Positions 1 through 7,217 of a stretch of DNA of 26,744 bases are shown here, one piece after another (positions within the stretch are counted from its first letter, which is position 1; every line of letters begins with the position of its first letter). Both the position numbers and the translations under genes were made by a program. The notes under the pieces were generated by a model that saw only the letters and a program-made list of their open reading frames with translations, ran no database searches and had not been told where the DNA came from. This stretch comes from Actinomycetota bacterium (GTDB taxonomy: Bacteria; Actinomycetota; Actinomycetes; Nanopelagicales; Nanopelagicaceae), in NCBI GenBank assembly GCA_009699645.1, contig WLNU01000005.1:1-26744 (forward strand). Direction: 5' to 3'.

Positions 1-166
1 CTGTGGCACTTAAAGCCCCTGCGATTGCATATGAGCCATTTGCGGCAACAACAATGAAAATAAGTGCTAACGAATCCATAGAGACAGGCATTCGGCCAAT
101 AATTCCCGTTAAAGAGAACTTCATTGCACCAGGGGTGCGAAAGAGGGTTGCATAGGCCGTGAACAT
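1..166 (-). CDS. MFS transporter, N-terminal part (runs off left edge)
   Basis: The minus strand from the ATG at 166 is open to the window edge, giving about 55 residues. It begins MFTAYATLFRTPGAMKFSLT and continues with a hydrophobic segment followed by GSYAIAGALSAT. This pattern (RTPGA, then a small-residue-rich first helix, then GSYA(I/L)AGA) is typical of the first helices of actinobacterial major facilitator permeases; substrate unknown. A TAGACT box ends 7 nt before the ATG and there is no Shine-Dalgarno, so the mRNA is probably leaderless. It diverges from the inositol-phosphatase-family gene. The family call is from the N-terminus only; the fold is likely, the substrate cannot be inferred. 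Confidence 0.65.
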   Translation of the reverse strand, partial: MFTAYATLFRTPGAMKFSLTGIIGRMPVSMDSLALIFIVVAANGSYAIAGALSAT

Positions 167-173
167 AGAGGTG

Positions 174-179
174 AGTCTA
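174..179 (-). promoter_or_regulatory. -10 box of the MFS gene (leaderless arrangement)
   Basis: TAGACT on the minus strand, 7 nt before the ATG at 166. No Shine-Dalgarno lies between. Inferred transcription start at or next to the start codon. Confidence 0.5.
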
Positions 180-187
180 TGTCAGGC

Positions 188-193
188 TAGACT
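188..193 (+). promoter_or_regulatory. -10 box of the inositol-phosphatase-family gene (leaderless)
   Basis: TAGACT with exactly 6 nt to the ATG at 200, so the mRNA would begin at the start codon. The box is part of the 10-mer aggctagact (184-193), which recurs identically at 7127-7136 in another divergent intergenic region and also contains a minus-strand TAGCCT. Confidence 0.6.
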
Positions 194-199
194 GCATAC

Positions 200-964
200 A
201 TGAATGATGGCCAGCAGATTCTCAAGCTAGCGTTAAATATCGCACGTCAAGCGGGAGAGCTTTTAACTAATCGTCCCGCATCATGGGACTTAACTGTTAA
301 ATCAACGGCGATCGATATTGCAACACAGATGGATCTTGCCAGCGAAAAACTTATTGTTGATGCAATTCTTGCCGCGCGTCCAAGCGATGCAATCATCGGT
401 GAAGAGGGTGCAAACCGCACTGGCACAAGCGGTATGACATGGGTCATAGATCCAGTTGATGGGACTGTAAATTATTTCTATGGTCTTCCTGGTTGGTCGA
501 TTAGCATCGCGGTAAAAGATGAGTCTGGGGCCTTAGTTGGGGTAGTTCACTCACCTACTACGAATTCGACCTGGTATGCATCGCGCGGCGGCGGAGCCTT
601 TCTCAATGATGTAAAGATTGAGTGCAATGATCCCATCGAACTCAATCGCGCACTTTTATCCACTGGATTTGCATATGCTCTTAAAACACGTGAGGAGCAG
701 TTAAAGATAGTCAATGCATTAGTGCCTCAGATTCGTGATATGCGCCGTATGGGATCGGCTGCCGTCGATCTCTGCAATGTAGCAACGGGATTAGTCGATG
801 GATATTTTGAGACTGGTCTGTGCGAATGGGATCTCGCGGCAGGTGAACTCATTGCCCGTGAGGCTGGGGCGATAGTTCAAACAAAGAGTTGGCATGGCTT
901 GGATCTAACAGTGGCCGCTGGAGCCCATCTCTTTAGCCAGCTCTCACGCGCGATTCCGCAGTGA
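200..964 (+). CDS. inositol monophosphatase family phosphatase
   Basis: A 254-residue Mg2+-dependent sugar/inositol phosphatase of the IMPase (SuhB/HisN-like) family. The metal-binding signature is complete: IIGEEG with Glu68/Glu69, WVIDPVDGT with Asp84 and Asp87 (residues 81-89), and the C-terminal WDLAAGELIAREAGA with Asp211. Length is normal for the family. Candidate substrates are myo-inositol 1-phosphate or histidinol phosphate; motifs alone do not decide between them. The ATG at 200 is supported by a TAGACT box 6 nt upstream and no Shine-Dalgarno, suggesting a leaderless transcript. It lies about 100 nt upstream of rplS and diverges from a transporter gene. Family assignment is firm, substrate is not. 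Confidence 0.88.
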   Translation: MNDGQQILKLALNIARQAGELLTNRPASWDLTVKSTAIDIATQMDLASEKLIVDAILAARPSDAIIGEEGANRTGTSGMTWVIDPVDGTVNYFYGLPGWSISIAVKDESGALVGVVHSPTTNSTWYASRGGGAFLNDVKIECNDPIELNRALLSTGFAYALKTREEQLKIVNALVPQIRDMRRMGSAAVDLCNVATGLVDGYFETGLCEWDLAAGELIAREAGAIVQTKSWHGLDLTVAAGAHLFSQLSRAIPQ

Positions 965-1066
965 CTTGGGCTCGATTTAGGTAGAAGGCCCCTCATATGG
1001 CAGGATATGCGTCTGCACCGCCACAGCGAGTGCTTTTAATCTATACAGAGAAATTAGGTACGAACG
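965..1066 (+). other. intergenic region / possible rplS leader
   Basis: About 100 nt between the phosphatase gene and rplS. TATACA (1042-1047) and TAGGTA (1055-1060, 6 nt before the ATG) are imperfect -10 candidates. A small GCAC/GTGC inverted repeat flanks CGCCACAGCGA at roughly 1014-1034. Neither a clear terminator nor a recognised ribosomal-protein leader motif was identified. Confidence 0.25.
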
Positions 1067-1603
1067 ATGAACATCCTTGACGCCGTCGATGCAGTATCCC
1101 TGCGCCATGACATCCCACAGTTTCGTGCCGGTGATGAGCTCAAGGTTCACGTCCGTGTTATCGAAGGTAGCAAGAGCCGCCTTCAGGTCTTCCAGGGAAT
1201 CGTTATGCGTCGTCAAGGCGATGGCCTCCGTGAGACTTTTACCGTTCGTAAGGTTTCTTACGGTGTTGGTGTTGAGCGTACCTTCCCAGTGCACACACCA
1301 GTTATTGAAAAGATTGAGTTAGTAAAGAAGGGCGAAGTACGTCGCGCCAAGCTTTACTACCTACGCGATCTTCGCGGTAAGGCTGCCAAGATCCGCGAAA
1401 AGCGTGATGGCGTTGAGGGTTACGGTGATGGAATTCTTTCAACTCCAGTGGCTGAACCAATAATTGCCGAGGCCGTAGCAGAGGTTGCAGCTCCAGTTGT
1501 GGCTGCAGAAGTTGTGGTTGAAAGCCCAGCAGTTGTAGAAGCGCCAGTTGCTGAAGCAGTTGTAGAAGCGCCAGTTGCTGAAGCCGAAACTCCACAAGCT
1601 TAA
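1067..1603 (+). CDS. rplS: 50S ribosomal protein L19 with acidic Ala/Val/Pro-rich tail
   Basis: Residues 1-115 are canonical L19: [39 protein letters not shown], then [28 protein letters not shown]19 sits at the 30S-50S interface. Usual length is about 115-120 residues, but this one has 178. The extra ~60 residues form a low-complexity tail rich in Ala, Val, Glu and Pro that ends with two exact copies of a nine-residue repeat (VVEAPVAEA type). Extended L19 tails occur in some actinobacteria; their role is unknown. The order rplS-lepB-rnhB is conserved in actinobacteria. The ATG at 1067 has only a weak AGG upstream. Confidence 0.97.
   Translation: MNILDAVDAVSLRHDIPQFRAGDELKVHVRVIEGSKSRLQVFQGIVMRRQGDGLRETFTVRKVSYGVGVERTFPVHTPVIEKIELVKKGEVRRAKLYYLRDLRGKAAKIREKRDGVEGYGDGILSTPVAEPIIAEAVAEVAAPVVAAEVVVESPAVVEAPVAEAVVEAPVAEAETPQA
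1531..1584 (+). repeat. exact 27-bp tandem duplication in rplS tail
   Basis: The units at 1531-1557 and 1558-1584 are identical at the nucleotide level (each starts agttgtagaagcgccagttg and continues to ...aagc). The repeat is in frame and encodes two copies of a nine-residue Ala/Val/Glu/Pro unit. Perfect identity including third positions points to a recent duplication or slippage. Confidence 0.95.
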
Positions 1604-1615
1604 AGCTCCCCACTA

Positions 1616-2269
1616 ATGCGTCGTAAGGGATCCCTCTTTCGGGAGTTCCCAGTTTTAGTCGTTGTAGCCTTAGTCGTCTCACTATTTATTAAGAGTTTTC
1701 TTGTGCAGTTTTTCTATATCCCTTCGGGCTCAATGGAAAACACCTTACAAATTCAAGATCGCGTGGCTGTCAACAGAGTTCCATTTACTTCACGCAATAT
1801 TTCACGGGGTGATGTTGTGGTCTTTAGAGATCCCGCTAAATGGTTGCCAGAGAATGTGGATTATGCAACTAATCAATATATTGCAAAGTTAAAAGTTGGC
1901 CTAGTTGCAGTTGGGGTCATACCTAATCCTGCCAAGCAGTACTTAGTCAAGCGTGCAATTGGCGTTGCCGGTGATCACATTGTCTGCTGTACAAAAGATG
2001 GAAAATTAACGGTGAATGGCACACCTATTACTGAGCCATATATATATTCCGGGAATGTACCCAGTGATATGAACTTTGATGTCAGAGTTCCTAAAGGCAA
2101 GATTTGGGTAATGGGAGATCACCGTGGTGCAAGTGCCGATTCGCGCTACCACCAAGATGATATTAATAAAGGCATGGTTCCACTCTCACGAGTTACTGGG
2201 CGCGTCTTTGCCGTAATCTGGCCTCTGAAAAATTTCACTTATATCCCACAGATAGACATTGTTAAGTAG
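1616..2269 (+). CDS. lepB: signal peptidase I
   Basis: Type I signal peptidase, 217 residues, cleaving Sec/Tat signal peptides on the outer face of the membrane. One N-terminal membrane anchor (about residues 12-30) is followed by YIPSGSM with nucleophile Ser39. Box C is RGDVVVF, box D YLVKRAIGVAGD supplies the general base Lys112, and box E is GDHRGASADSR. The residue after SMEN is Asn42 where many family members have Pro. It starts 12 nt after rplS and is followed by rnhB after 6 nt, so cotranscription is likely. No strong Shine-Dalgarno precedes the ATG. Catalytic dyad complete; confident call. Confidence 0.96.
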   Translation: MRRKGSLFREFPVLVVVALVVSLFIKSFLVQFFYIPSGSMENTLQIQDRVAVNRVPFTSRNISRGDVVVFRDPAKWLPENVDYATNQYIAKLKVGLVAVGVIPNPAKQYLVKRAIGVAGDHIVCCTKDGKLTVNGTPITEPYIYSGNVPSDMNFDVRVPKGKIWVMGDHRGASADSRYHQDDINKGMVPLSRVTGRVFAVIWPLKNFTYIPQIDIVK

Positions 2270-2275
2270 CTTCTC

Positions 2276-2884
2276 ATGAAGGTGATCGAGCAGCTGCTCA
2301 TCAATGCAGGTATTGCACCGATTGCAGGGGTTGATGAAGCTGGCCGTGGTTCATGTGCAGGCCCACTCGTAATCGCAGCCGTTATTGTGCATGATCCCTT
2401 TGCACCTGAACTATCTGCGGTGCGTGATTCGAAAGAGATTTCTGAGAAAAAGCGAGAAGAGATTTTTGAACTCATTCAGTCGATAGCCGCGTCTATTAGT
2501 GTTGTTATTGTTCCAGCCAGTGAAGTTGATTCACGCGGGGTGCATGCAGCAAATCTCGATGGAATGCGCCGCGCGGTACATGGATTAGACCAAACACCTG
2601 CATATGTTTTAACCGATGGCTATGCAATCGAGGGATTGGGCCTACCCAATTTGGCTGTTTGGAAGGGCGACCAAGTTGTTGTATCCATTAGTGCAGCATC
2701 AATTATCGCAAAAGTGACCAGAGATCGCATTATGCGTGAGATGGATTCAAAGTTTCCAGAGTATGGTTTTGCAGGACACAAGGGGTATATCACTGCAGCT
2801 CATACAGATGCCCTTAATGCTCACGGCCCATGTATAGAGCATCGACGTTCATTTTCAAATATTGCAGCCCTCATCCACAAGTAA
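2276..2884 (+). CDS. rnhB: ribonuclease HII
   Basis: A 202-residue RNase HII that removes RNA from RNA/DNA hybrids and nicks at misincorporated ribonucleotides. The N-terminal GVDEAGRG motif gives Asp20 and Glu21. Asp114 (TDGYAI) and Asp132 (KGDQ) complete the DEDD active site with the usual 18-residue spacing. SISAASIIAKVTRDR and the GYxxxxH segment are also present. It follows lepB after 6 nt, probably in one operon. The stop is followed by an 86-nt gap before dprA, where yraN and comM lie in other actinobacteria. Confidence 0.96.
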   Translation: MKVIEQLLINAGIAPIAGVDEAGRGSCAGPLVIAAVIVHDPFAPELSAVRDSKEISEKKREEIFELIQSIAASISVVIVPASEVDSRGVHAANLDGMRRAVHGLDQTPAYVLTDGYAIEGLGLPNLAVWKGDQVVVSISAASIIAKVTRDRIMREMDSKFPEYGFAGHKGYITAAHTDALNAHGPCIEHRRSFSNIAALIHK

Positions 2885-2956
2885 ATCACGTTCTGCAGGC
2901 CTTATCAGAGTAGCTCTCTATCGTTACCGCCTATAACACAGGCACATTCGATGCGT

Positions 2957-2961
2957 GGAGG
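2957..2961 (+). promoter_or_regulatory. Shine-Dalgarno of dprA
   Basis: GGAGG, 9 nt before the ATG at 2971. It is one of the few strong ribosome-binding sites in the window and fixes this start. TATAAC at 2932-2937 is a possible -10 for a transcript with a short leader. Confidence 0.65.
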
Positions 2962-2970
2962 TATCCAGAT

Positions 2971-3831
2971 ATGAATGAGCGAGAGGCACGGGCAGTTCTC
3001 TTTAGCGCAATTGAAGGTGGACATCCATTCTGGATGAGTGAGATTTTTTCTCTGGGCGCATTAAAGGTGATCGAGAAGTTGCAAGGTGGCGGCTATGACC
3101 AAAAAAAGTTCAATAGATTAATTACTAAGATTTCGACAACAACGGCAGATCACGTTTTTTCTCTCATTGCCGCTGCACAGGCGGAGTTTTTAATACCTGG
3201 GGAGCCATTGTGGCCAATTCGGGTAGAGGATTTAGTTGCCCCACCTATCGCCCTTATCGTAAAGGGAAATCTTGAAGCACTTTCGATGCAATCCCTTGCA
3301 ATCGTTGGCACTCGTAACCCCACAAACTATGGCGCACGTATCGCTGGAGATTTTGCGTCAGGCTTTGTCGATCGAGAGTGGGGGATTGTTAGCGGTGGTG
3401 CATATGGCATCGATTCCTGTGCACATAAAGGTGCACTCATGGCTGAAGGCATAACGGTGGCCGTCATTGCATCTGGAATCGATATTAACTACCCAGTGGG
3501 TAATACTCGATTATTTGCAGCGATCTGCGAGTCAGGTGCAATCCTTACCGAAGTAATGCCAGGGCATCCTCCTCTGCCTGCACGTTTTTTAACGCGCAAC
3601 CGCTTAATCGCCGCACTCTCTGTGGCCACCCTCGTTGTTGAGGCGGCATTTAGAAGCGGATCTCTTCGCACCGCACGCGATGCCGCAGAGTTATTGCGCC
3701 CAGTGATGGCGATTCCTGGAGCAATTAACTCAACGACGAGTGAGGGATGTCATCGCTTAATAGGAGAGCGCGCTGCAGAGATTGTTACATCGGTGGCAGA
3801 TGCAGTGGAGTTTATAGGAGCCAATAGATGA
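2971..3831 (+). CDS. dprA: DNA-processing protein DprA/Smf
   Basis: DprA binds incoming single-stranded DNA and loads RecA during natural transformation. The Rossmann-like core covers about residues 82-285: AIVGTRNPTNYG (110-121), VSGGAYGIDSCAHKGAL (140-156), ASGIDINYPVGN, and PARFLTRNRLIAALS near 203-217. The ~80-residue N-terminal region is poorly conserved, and the C-terminal winged-helix domain of some homologues is absent (286 residues in all). The start is fixed by the GGAGG. It lies between rnhB and era with 12 nt to era. Whether it serves transformation or only recombination here is not visible; no com genes are in the window. Confidence 0.93.
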   Translation: MNEREARAVLFSAIEGGHPFWMSEIFSLGALKVIEKLQGGGYDQKKFNRLITKISTTTADHVFSLIAAAQAEFLIPGEPLWPIRVEDLVAPPIALIVKGNLEALSMQSLAIVGTRNPTNYGARIAGDFASGFVDREWGIVSGGAYGIDSCAHKGALMAEGITVAVIASGIDINYPVGNTRLFAAICESGAILTEVMPGHPPLPARFLTRNRLIAALSVATLVVEAAFRSGSLRTARDAAELLRPVMAIPGAINSTTSEGCHRLIGERAAEIVTSVADAVEFIGANR

Positions 3832-3843
3832 GAGAATGAACTC

Positions 3844-4764
3844 ATGAGTCAACATCGTTCGGGCTTCGTTGCCATCGTTGGCCGTCCGAACGTTGGAAAA
3901 TCCACTCTTATCAATGCCTTAGTCGGTAGCAAAATCGCAATCACATCACATCATCCCAACACAACACGTAGCGCTATCCGAGGCATTGTGCATGGCCCAG
4001 ATTTCCAAGCCGTACTTGTCGATACCCCTGGTGTACACAAACCCAAGACTCTCTTGGGTCAGCGCCTTAACGCCCTTGTCGATCAGAGTATGGACTCAGT
4101 CGATATTGTGATTTTATGTATTCCAGCCGATGAGAGCTCTGGGGCTGGTGATATTTTTATTGCAGCTGAGATTGCCAAGCACCCACGTGCTAAAAAGTTT
4201 GCAGTCGTTACTAAGACGGATTTACTATCTAAGGAAAAGCTTGCTCTACGCCTAGCTGGCATCATGGCTCTGGCTCAAGGCTTTGTGTGGGATGAAATCA
4301 TTCCAGTATCGGCAGCCATTCATAGTCAGATCGATTTATTAAACGAGCTCATCGGTAAAAATCTTCCGATAGGACCTGCTTATTACCCAGCTTGTACAAC
4401 AAGTGATCAAGCGATAGAACAGTTAATCTGCGAATTTATCCGTGAAGCTGCGCTGCAGGATGTGCGTGAAGAGTTGCCTCATTCGATCATGGTAACAATT
4501 GATGAGTTTGGTGAGCGAAAAGAAAAGGGTTCACGCCCCTTTTACGATGTCCATGCAACTATTCATGTTGAGCGCGATACACAGCGTGCTATTTTGCTCG
4601 GCCATCAAGGCAGCCGTCTAAAAGAGATTGGCATACGTGCACGGGCCGATATCGAACGAGCTTTAGTTGCCAAAATATTCCTTGGTCTTCACATCAAGGT
4701 TTCAAAAGAGTGGCAGCGCGACCCTAAGTTGTTAGAGCGCTTAGGCTTCGGCGATAACCACTGA
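3844..4764 (+). CDS. era: GTPase Era
   Basis: Era is a GTPase that assists 16S rRNA maturation and 30S assembly. G1 is GRPNVGKST (13-21), the switch I region contains NTTR near 39-42, G3 is DTPG (60-63), G4 is TKTD (123-126) and G5 is SAA (156-158). The C-terminal KH domain carries GHQGSRLKEIG (253-263). Length 306 is typical. The last 24 nt overlap the 3' end of the convergent EamA gene, so the two transcripts are complementary at their ends. Era next to dprA differs from the common ybeY-era arrangement. Confidence 0.97.
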   Translation: MSQHRSGFVAIVGRPNVGKSTLINALVGSKIAITSHHPNTTRSAIRGIVHGPDFQAVLVDTPGVHKPKTLLGQRLNALVDQSMDSVDIVILCIPADESSGAGDIFIAAEIAKHPRAKKFAVVTKTDLLSKEKLALRLAGIMALAQGFVWDEIIPVSAAIHSQIDLLNELIGKNLPIGPAYYPACTTSDQAIEQLICEFIREAALQDVREELPHSIMVTIDEFGERKEKGSRPFYDVHATIHVERDTQRAILLGHQGSRLKEIGIRARADIERALVAKIFLGLHIKVSKEWQRDPKLLERLGFGDNH

Positions 4765-5622
4765 GGTAGTTTTTCGACTCGCAAAATAAGAGCCAATCAC
4801 GACTAATGGCAGGCCAACGATAATTCCCAGAGTAAGTGGTTCCTTTAAAATGAGAATTCCAAGAATAACGGCAACTGCAGTATTGACGTAAGTAACTAGC
4901 GATCCACGTGCTGGTCCGATTTCAACAATAACAATAAAGAAGAGCATGAAAGCGATTGCAGTTGAAAAGACGCCCAGCGCGACAAGGGCAGTTATGGCAT
5001 TTGTTGAGACTGGATTACTTGGCCATGTCGCTATCGCTATTGGGATGTAAAACAGAAAAGTAATGCCCATTGCTAAACCATTAATTGCGATTCCATCTAC
5101 ACCAGGCAGGTTAGAAGTCACCATCAAGACTGCGTAGGAATAGAGCATCGAAGCCAGAATAACCATGGCGATCGCTTTTGGATTACTGCTTCCGGTGATC
5201 GATTCAATTCCAACTAAGGCAATGATTCCGATAAAGCCAATGATGATACCCACGACGCGCTTTCTCTCCCATACCGAATGATCTCCGCGCAGCGATGTGA
5301 AGATCGTTGCAAAGATTGGGACAGTGGCAACTAAAAGACCGGCAAGACCAGAGGTAATCTCTTTTTGAGCACTTGTTATGAGAATCCAGGGCCCGACCAT
5401 TTCAAGAAAGGCGTAAGGCAGAACATATTTGATTCCCCGTACAGCGTCCATAAAACTCTTCTTGTGCATTGCGATTGGGATCAAAATTGCTGCGCCAATT
5501 AATGTGCGCCCAGCAACGATAAGAGGTGGTGGAATATCGGCGACTGCAACTTTCATGAGTAGGTATGGAATTCCCCATAGAAAACCGACGATTCCAAATT
5601 GAATCCAGGATTTAGGTGACAT
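4741..5622 (-). CDS. EamA/DMT-family membrane transporter (first copy)
   Basis: A 293-residue protein with about ten hydrophobic segments and two internally similar halves, as in drug/metabolite transporters (EamA, RhaT/PecM-like). Hallmarks are an N-terminal WGIPYLLMKVA, a mid-protein helix with SAQKEITSGLAGLLVATVPI, and the C-terminal half with ARGSLVTYVNTAVAVILG followed by LKEPLTLGIIVGL. Substrates of this family are diverse and cannot be read from sequence. Its ATG follows directly on the TAA of a 22-codon small ORF in the same frame, so translational coupling is likely. The 3' end overlaps era by 24 nt. It shows little similarity to the EamA copy at 11137-12003 beyond family features. 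Confidence 0.88.
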   Translation of the reverse strand: MSPKSWIQFGIVGFLWGIPYLLMKVAVADIPPPLIVAGRTLIGAAILIPIAMHKKSFMDAVRGIKYVLPYAFLEMVGPWILITSAQKEITSGLAGLLVATVPIFATIFTSLRGDHSVWERKRVVGIIIGFIGIIALVGIESITGSSNPKAIAMVILASMLYSYAVLMVTSNLPGVDGIAINGLAMGITFLFYIPIAIATWPSNPVSTNAITALVALGVFSTAIAFMLFFIVIVEIGPARGSLVTYVNTAVAVILGILILKEPLTLGIIVGLPLVVIGSYFASRKTTSVVIAEA

Positions 5623-5691
5623 TTATGCGACCACTCGGTCATCTACATCAATTGTTTCCACCGTTACTGCATTGCAACTAAAGCATCTCAT
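5623..5691 (-). CDS. 22-residue small ORF upstream of the EamA gene
   Basis: ATG at 5691, 22 codons (MRCFSCNAVTVETIDVDDRV followed by VA), TAA at 5625-5623. The stop is immediately followed by the ATG of the transporter in the same frame. A TAGAGT box lies 7 nt upstream of the ATG, the same leaderless promoter arrangement as many genes here. The product has a CxxC pair near the N-terminus (Cys3, Cys6) and an acidic C-terminal half. It could be a small protein, a coupling or upstream regulatory ORF, or the remnant of an older N-terminus. I do not recognise a family. Confidence 0.45.
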   Translation of the reverse strand: MRCFSCNAVTVETIDVDDRVVA

Positions 5692-5698
5692 TGCACGA

Positions 5699-5704
5699 AC
5701 TCTA
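5699..5704 (-). promoter_or_regulatory. -10 box for the small ORF / EamA transcript
   Basis: TAGAGT on the minus strand, 7 nt before the small ORF's ATG at 5691 and just downstream of the xylB stop. It would give the EamA transporter its own transcript that begins at the small ORF. Confidence 0.5.
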
Positions 5705-5716
5705 ACAGCGGAGCCC

Positions 5717-7120
5717 TTACCAATCTGCGGTGTTATCACGAAGAGTTCGATAGCGATCCATCACATCAGGTGTTGGCTTTGTTGTGTGATGTGTCACCTC
5801 ACCGAGATTCCATTGTGGCATCTGAGCCAAGAGCGCCCATGCCGCCTGCTTAGCTGCGCCATCGGCCACGTACTCACCTGCTGGAGGCACAACTACTTCA
5901 CGTCCCATTAATGCGCTGGCAATCACTGGAATCGCTGAATTTTTTGCCGCTCCACCAATTATCACTATGCGATTTACACTGACACCTAATGCGATCAATG
6001 CATCAACGGCATCAGTCAAACCACACATCATGCCTTCGATCATTGCGCGAGCAATATCGGCTGGATTTGAATTCTTGAGATTCATGCCAGAAAAGACGCC
6101 TGTTGCATCGGGGCGATTAGGAGTGCGTTCGCCCTCAAAGTATGGCAAGAGTGTTAGGCCATGGGCACCGGCAACAGAGCTCAGTGCCAATGCGCCAACC
6201 TCATCATGAGTTTTTCCTAAGATACGCGCGGCAGCATCTAAAATTCTCGCCGCATTGAGTGTGCAGACAAGTGGTAAGAATCGCCCTGTTGCATCGGCAA
6301 ATCCTGCAACAGCACCACTTGAATCATGAGTCGGTGTATCTGATACTGCAAAGGCTGTACCACTTGTACCCAGAGAGATAACAACATCACCAGGCTGTGC
6401 TTGTAGACCAAGTGCTGCACCAGCGTTATCGCCGGCTCCAGCAGCAATAGGAATCCCTGATGATGTTGTGCCGCCAAATTTATCGGGCGCAATAATTGTG
6501 GGCAGCACTATTTCTAAATCATGGCGCAGTGCAAGTCGTAGAATATCTTCGCGATAGTGCGAAGTTGTTGGATCAAAGTAACCAGTACCTGATGCATCAC
6601 TACGGTCTGTAAATAATTTATTTAAATCTTTTCCACCTTGTAACTGCCACGACAGCCAATCATGGGGGAGTGCAACTGCTGCAACCTTGGCCGCATTCTC
6701 TGGCTCGTGATCTGCCATCCAACGCAGCTTGCTGGCTGTAAATGATGCAACTAAAACCGATCCAACTTTTCTAGATATTTGCGCATTGCCGCCTAGCTCA
6801 CGGTTTAAATCAAGGGCAGCCTGGGCCGAGCGTGTGTCATTCCATAACAGTGCTGGGCGAATAACTGCTCCATCACTATCGAGTGCGACCATCCCATGTT
6901 GCTGTCCAGCTATCGAAATCGCATCCACTCCATCAAGGCCGCCGGCATTGCTAATTGCAGTATCAAGAGCAGATCTCCAAAGAGCGGGATCGATTTCTGT
7001 GCCATCAGGATGAGCAGCACGACCTTCACGAACTAACTCACCAGTATTAGCCTCACGGATAACTATTTTTACTGATTGAGTAGAAGAGTCCACCCCTGCA
7101 ACGAGTTGTCGATTAGCCAT
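5717..7120 (-). CDS. xylB: xylulokinase (FGGY carbohydrate kinase)
   Basis: A 467-residue FGGY kinase that phosphorylates D-xylulose to xylulose 5-phosphate for the pentose phosphate pathway. The N-terminal ATPase half starts AGVDSSTQS. AGQQHGMV at 71-78 is the xylulokinase-type form of the substrate loop, LLWNDTRS (91-98) and TDRSDASGTGYFD (171-183) follow, and GAGDNAGAALG supplies catalytic Asp231. The C-terminal half has SLGTSGTAF and the adenosine-binding GGAAKNSAIP. A TAGCCT box 6 nt before the ATG suggests a leaderless mRNA. No xylose isomerase or transporter is adjacent, so the sugar source is unclear. It diverges from pfkA, which joins the same central metabolism. Confidence 0.93.
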   Translation of the reverse strand: MANRQLVAGVDSSTQSVKIVIREANTGELVREGRAAHPDGTEIDPALWRSALDTAISNAGGLDGVDAISIAGQQHGMVALDSDGAVIRPALLWNDTRSAQAALDLNRELGGNAQISRKVGSVLVASFTASKLRWMADHEPENAAKVAAVALPHDWLSWQLQGGKDLNKLFTDRSDASGTGYFDPTTSHYREDILRLALRHDLEIVLPTIIAPDKFGGTTSSGIPIAAGAGDNAGAALGLQAQPGDVVISLGTSGTAFAVSDTPTHDSSGAVAGFADATGRFLPLVCTLNAARILDAAARILGKTHDEVGALALSSVAGAHGLTLLPYFEGERTPNRPDATGVFSGMNLKNSNPADIARAMIEGMMCGLTDAVDALIALGVSVNRIVIIGGAAKNSAIPVIASALMGREVVVPPAGEYVADGAAKQAAWALLAQMPQWNLGEVTHHTTKPTPDVMDRYRTLRDNTADW

Positions 7121-7126
7121 AGGTCA

Positions 7127-7132
7127 AGGCTA
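7127..7132 (-). promoter_or_regulatory. -10 box of xylB, within a divergent promoter
   Basis: TAGCCT on the minus strand, 6 nt before the ATG. It shares the central TA with TAGACT on the plus strand (7131-7136) in the 10-mer aggctagact. An inverted repeat GGTCAA (7122-7127) / TTGACC (7150-7155) with a 22-nt gap surrounds it and could be an operator. Confidence 0.55.
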
Positions 7133-7202
7133 GACTGTCCTAGTCAGCGTTGACCACAGGTAGGGCGATATTGATTGAGATAGCCCTTCATCAATGAATT
7201 TT

Positions 7203-7208
7203 TATAGT
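7203..7208 (+). promoter_or_regulatory. -10 box of pfkA
   Basis: TATAGT ends 9 nt before the ATG at 7218, and GGAG (7209-7212) lies between. A transcript from here would have almost no leader; one from TAGACT at 7131-7136 would have a leader of about 75 nt. Confidence 0.45.
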
Positions 7209-7217
7209 GGAGTTAAA

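Noticed and set aside
977..1682. Long antisense reading frames opposite rplS
   Set aside because: They mirror the codon pattern of rplS and encode Leu/Gln-rich low-complexity sequence opposite its Ala/Glu tail; no family resemblance.
2951..2974. Seven-codon ORF overlapping the dprA start
   Set aside because: Too short to judge; it merely runs through the dprA Shine-Dalgarno, and its own ATG has no -10 box at leaderless distance.
7194..7217. Earlier ATG for the phosphofructokinase
   Set aside because: Adds eight non-conserved residues; the ATG at 7218 has GGAG and begins the conserved MRIGVLTGGG.
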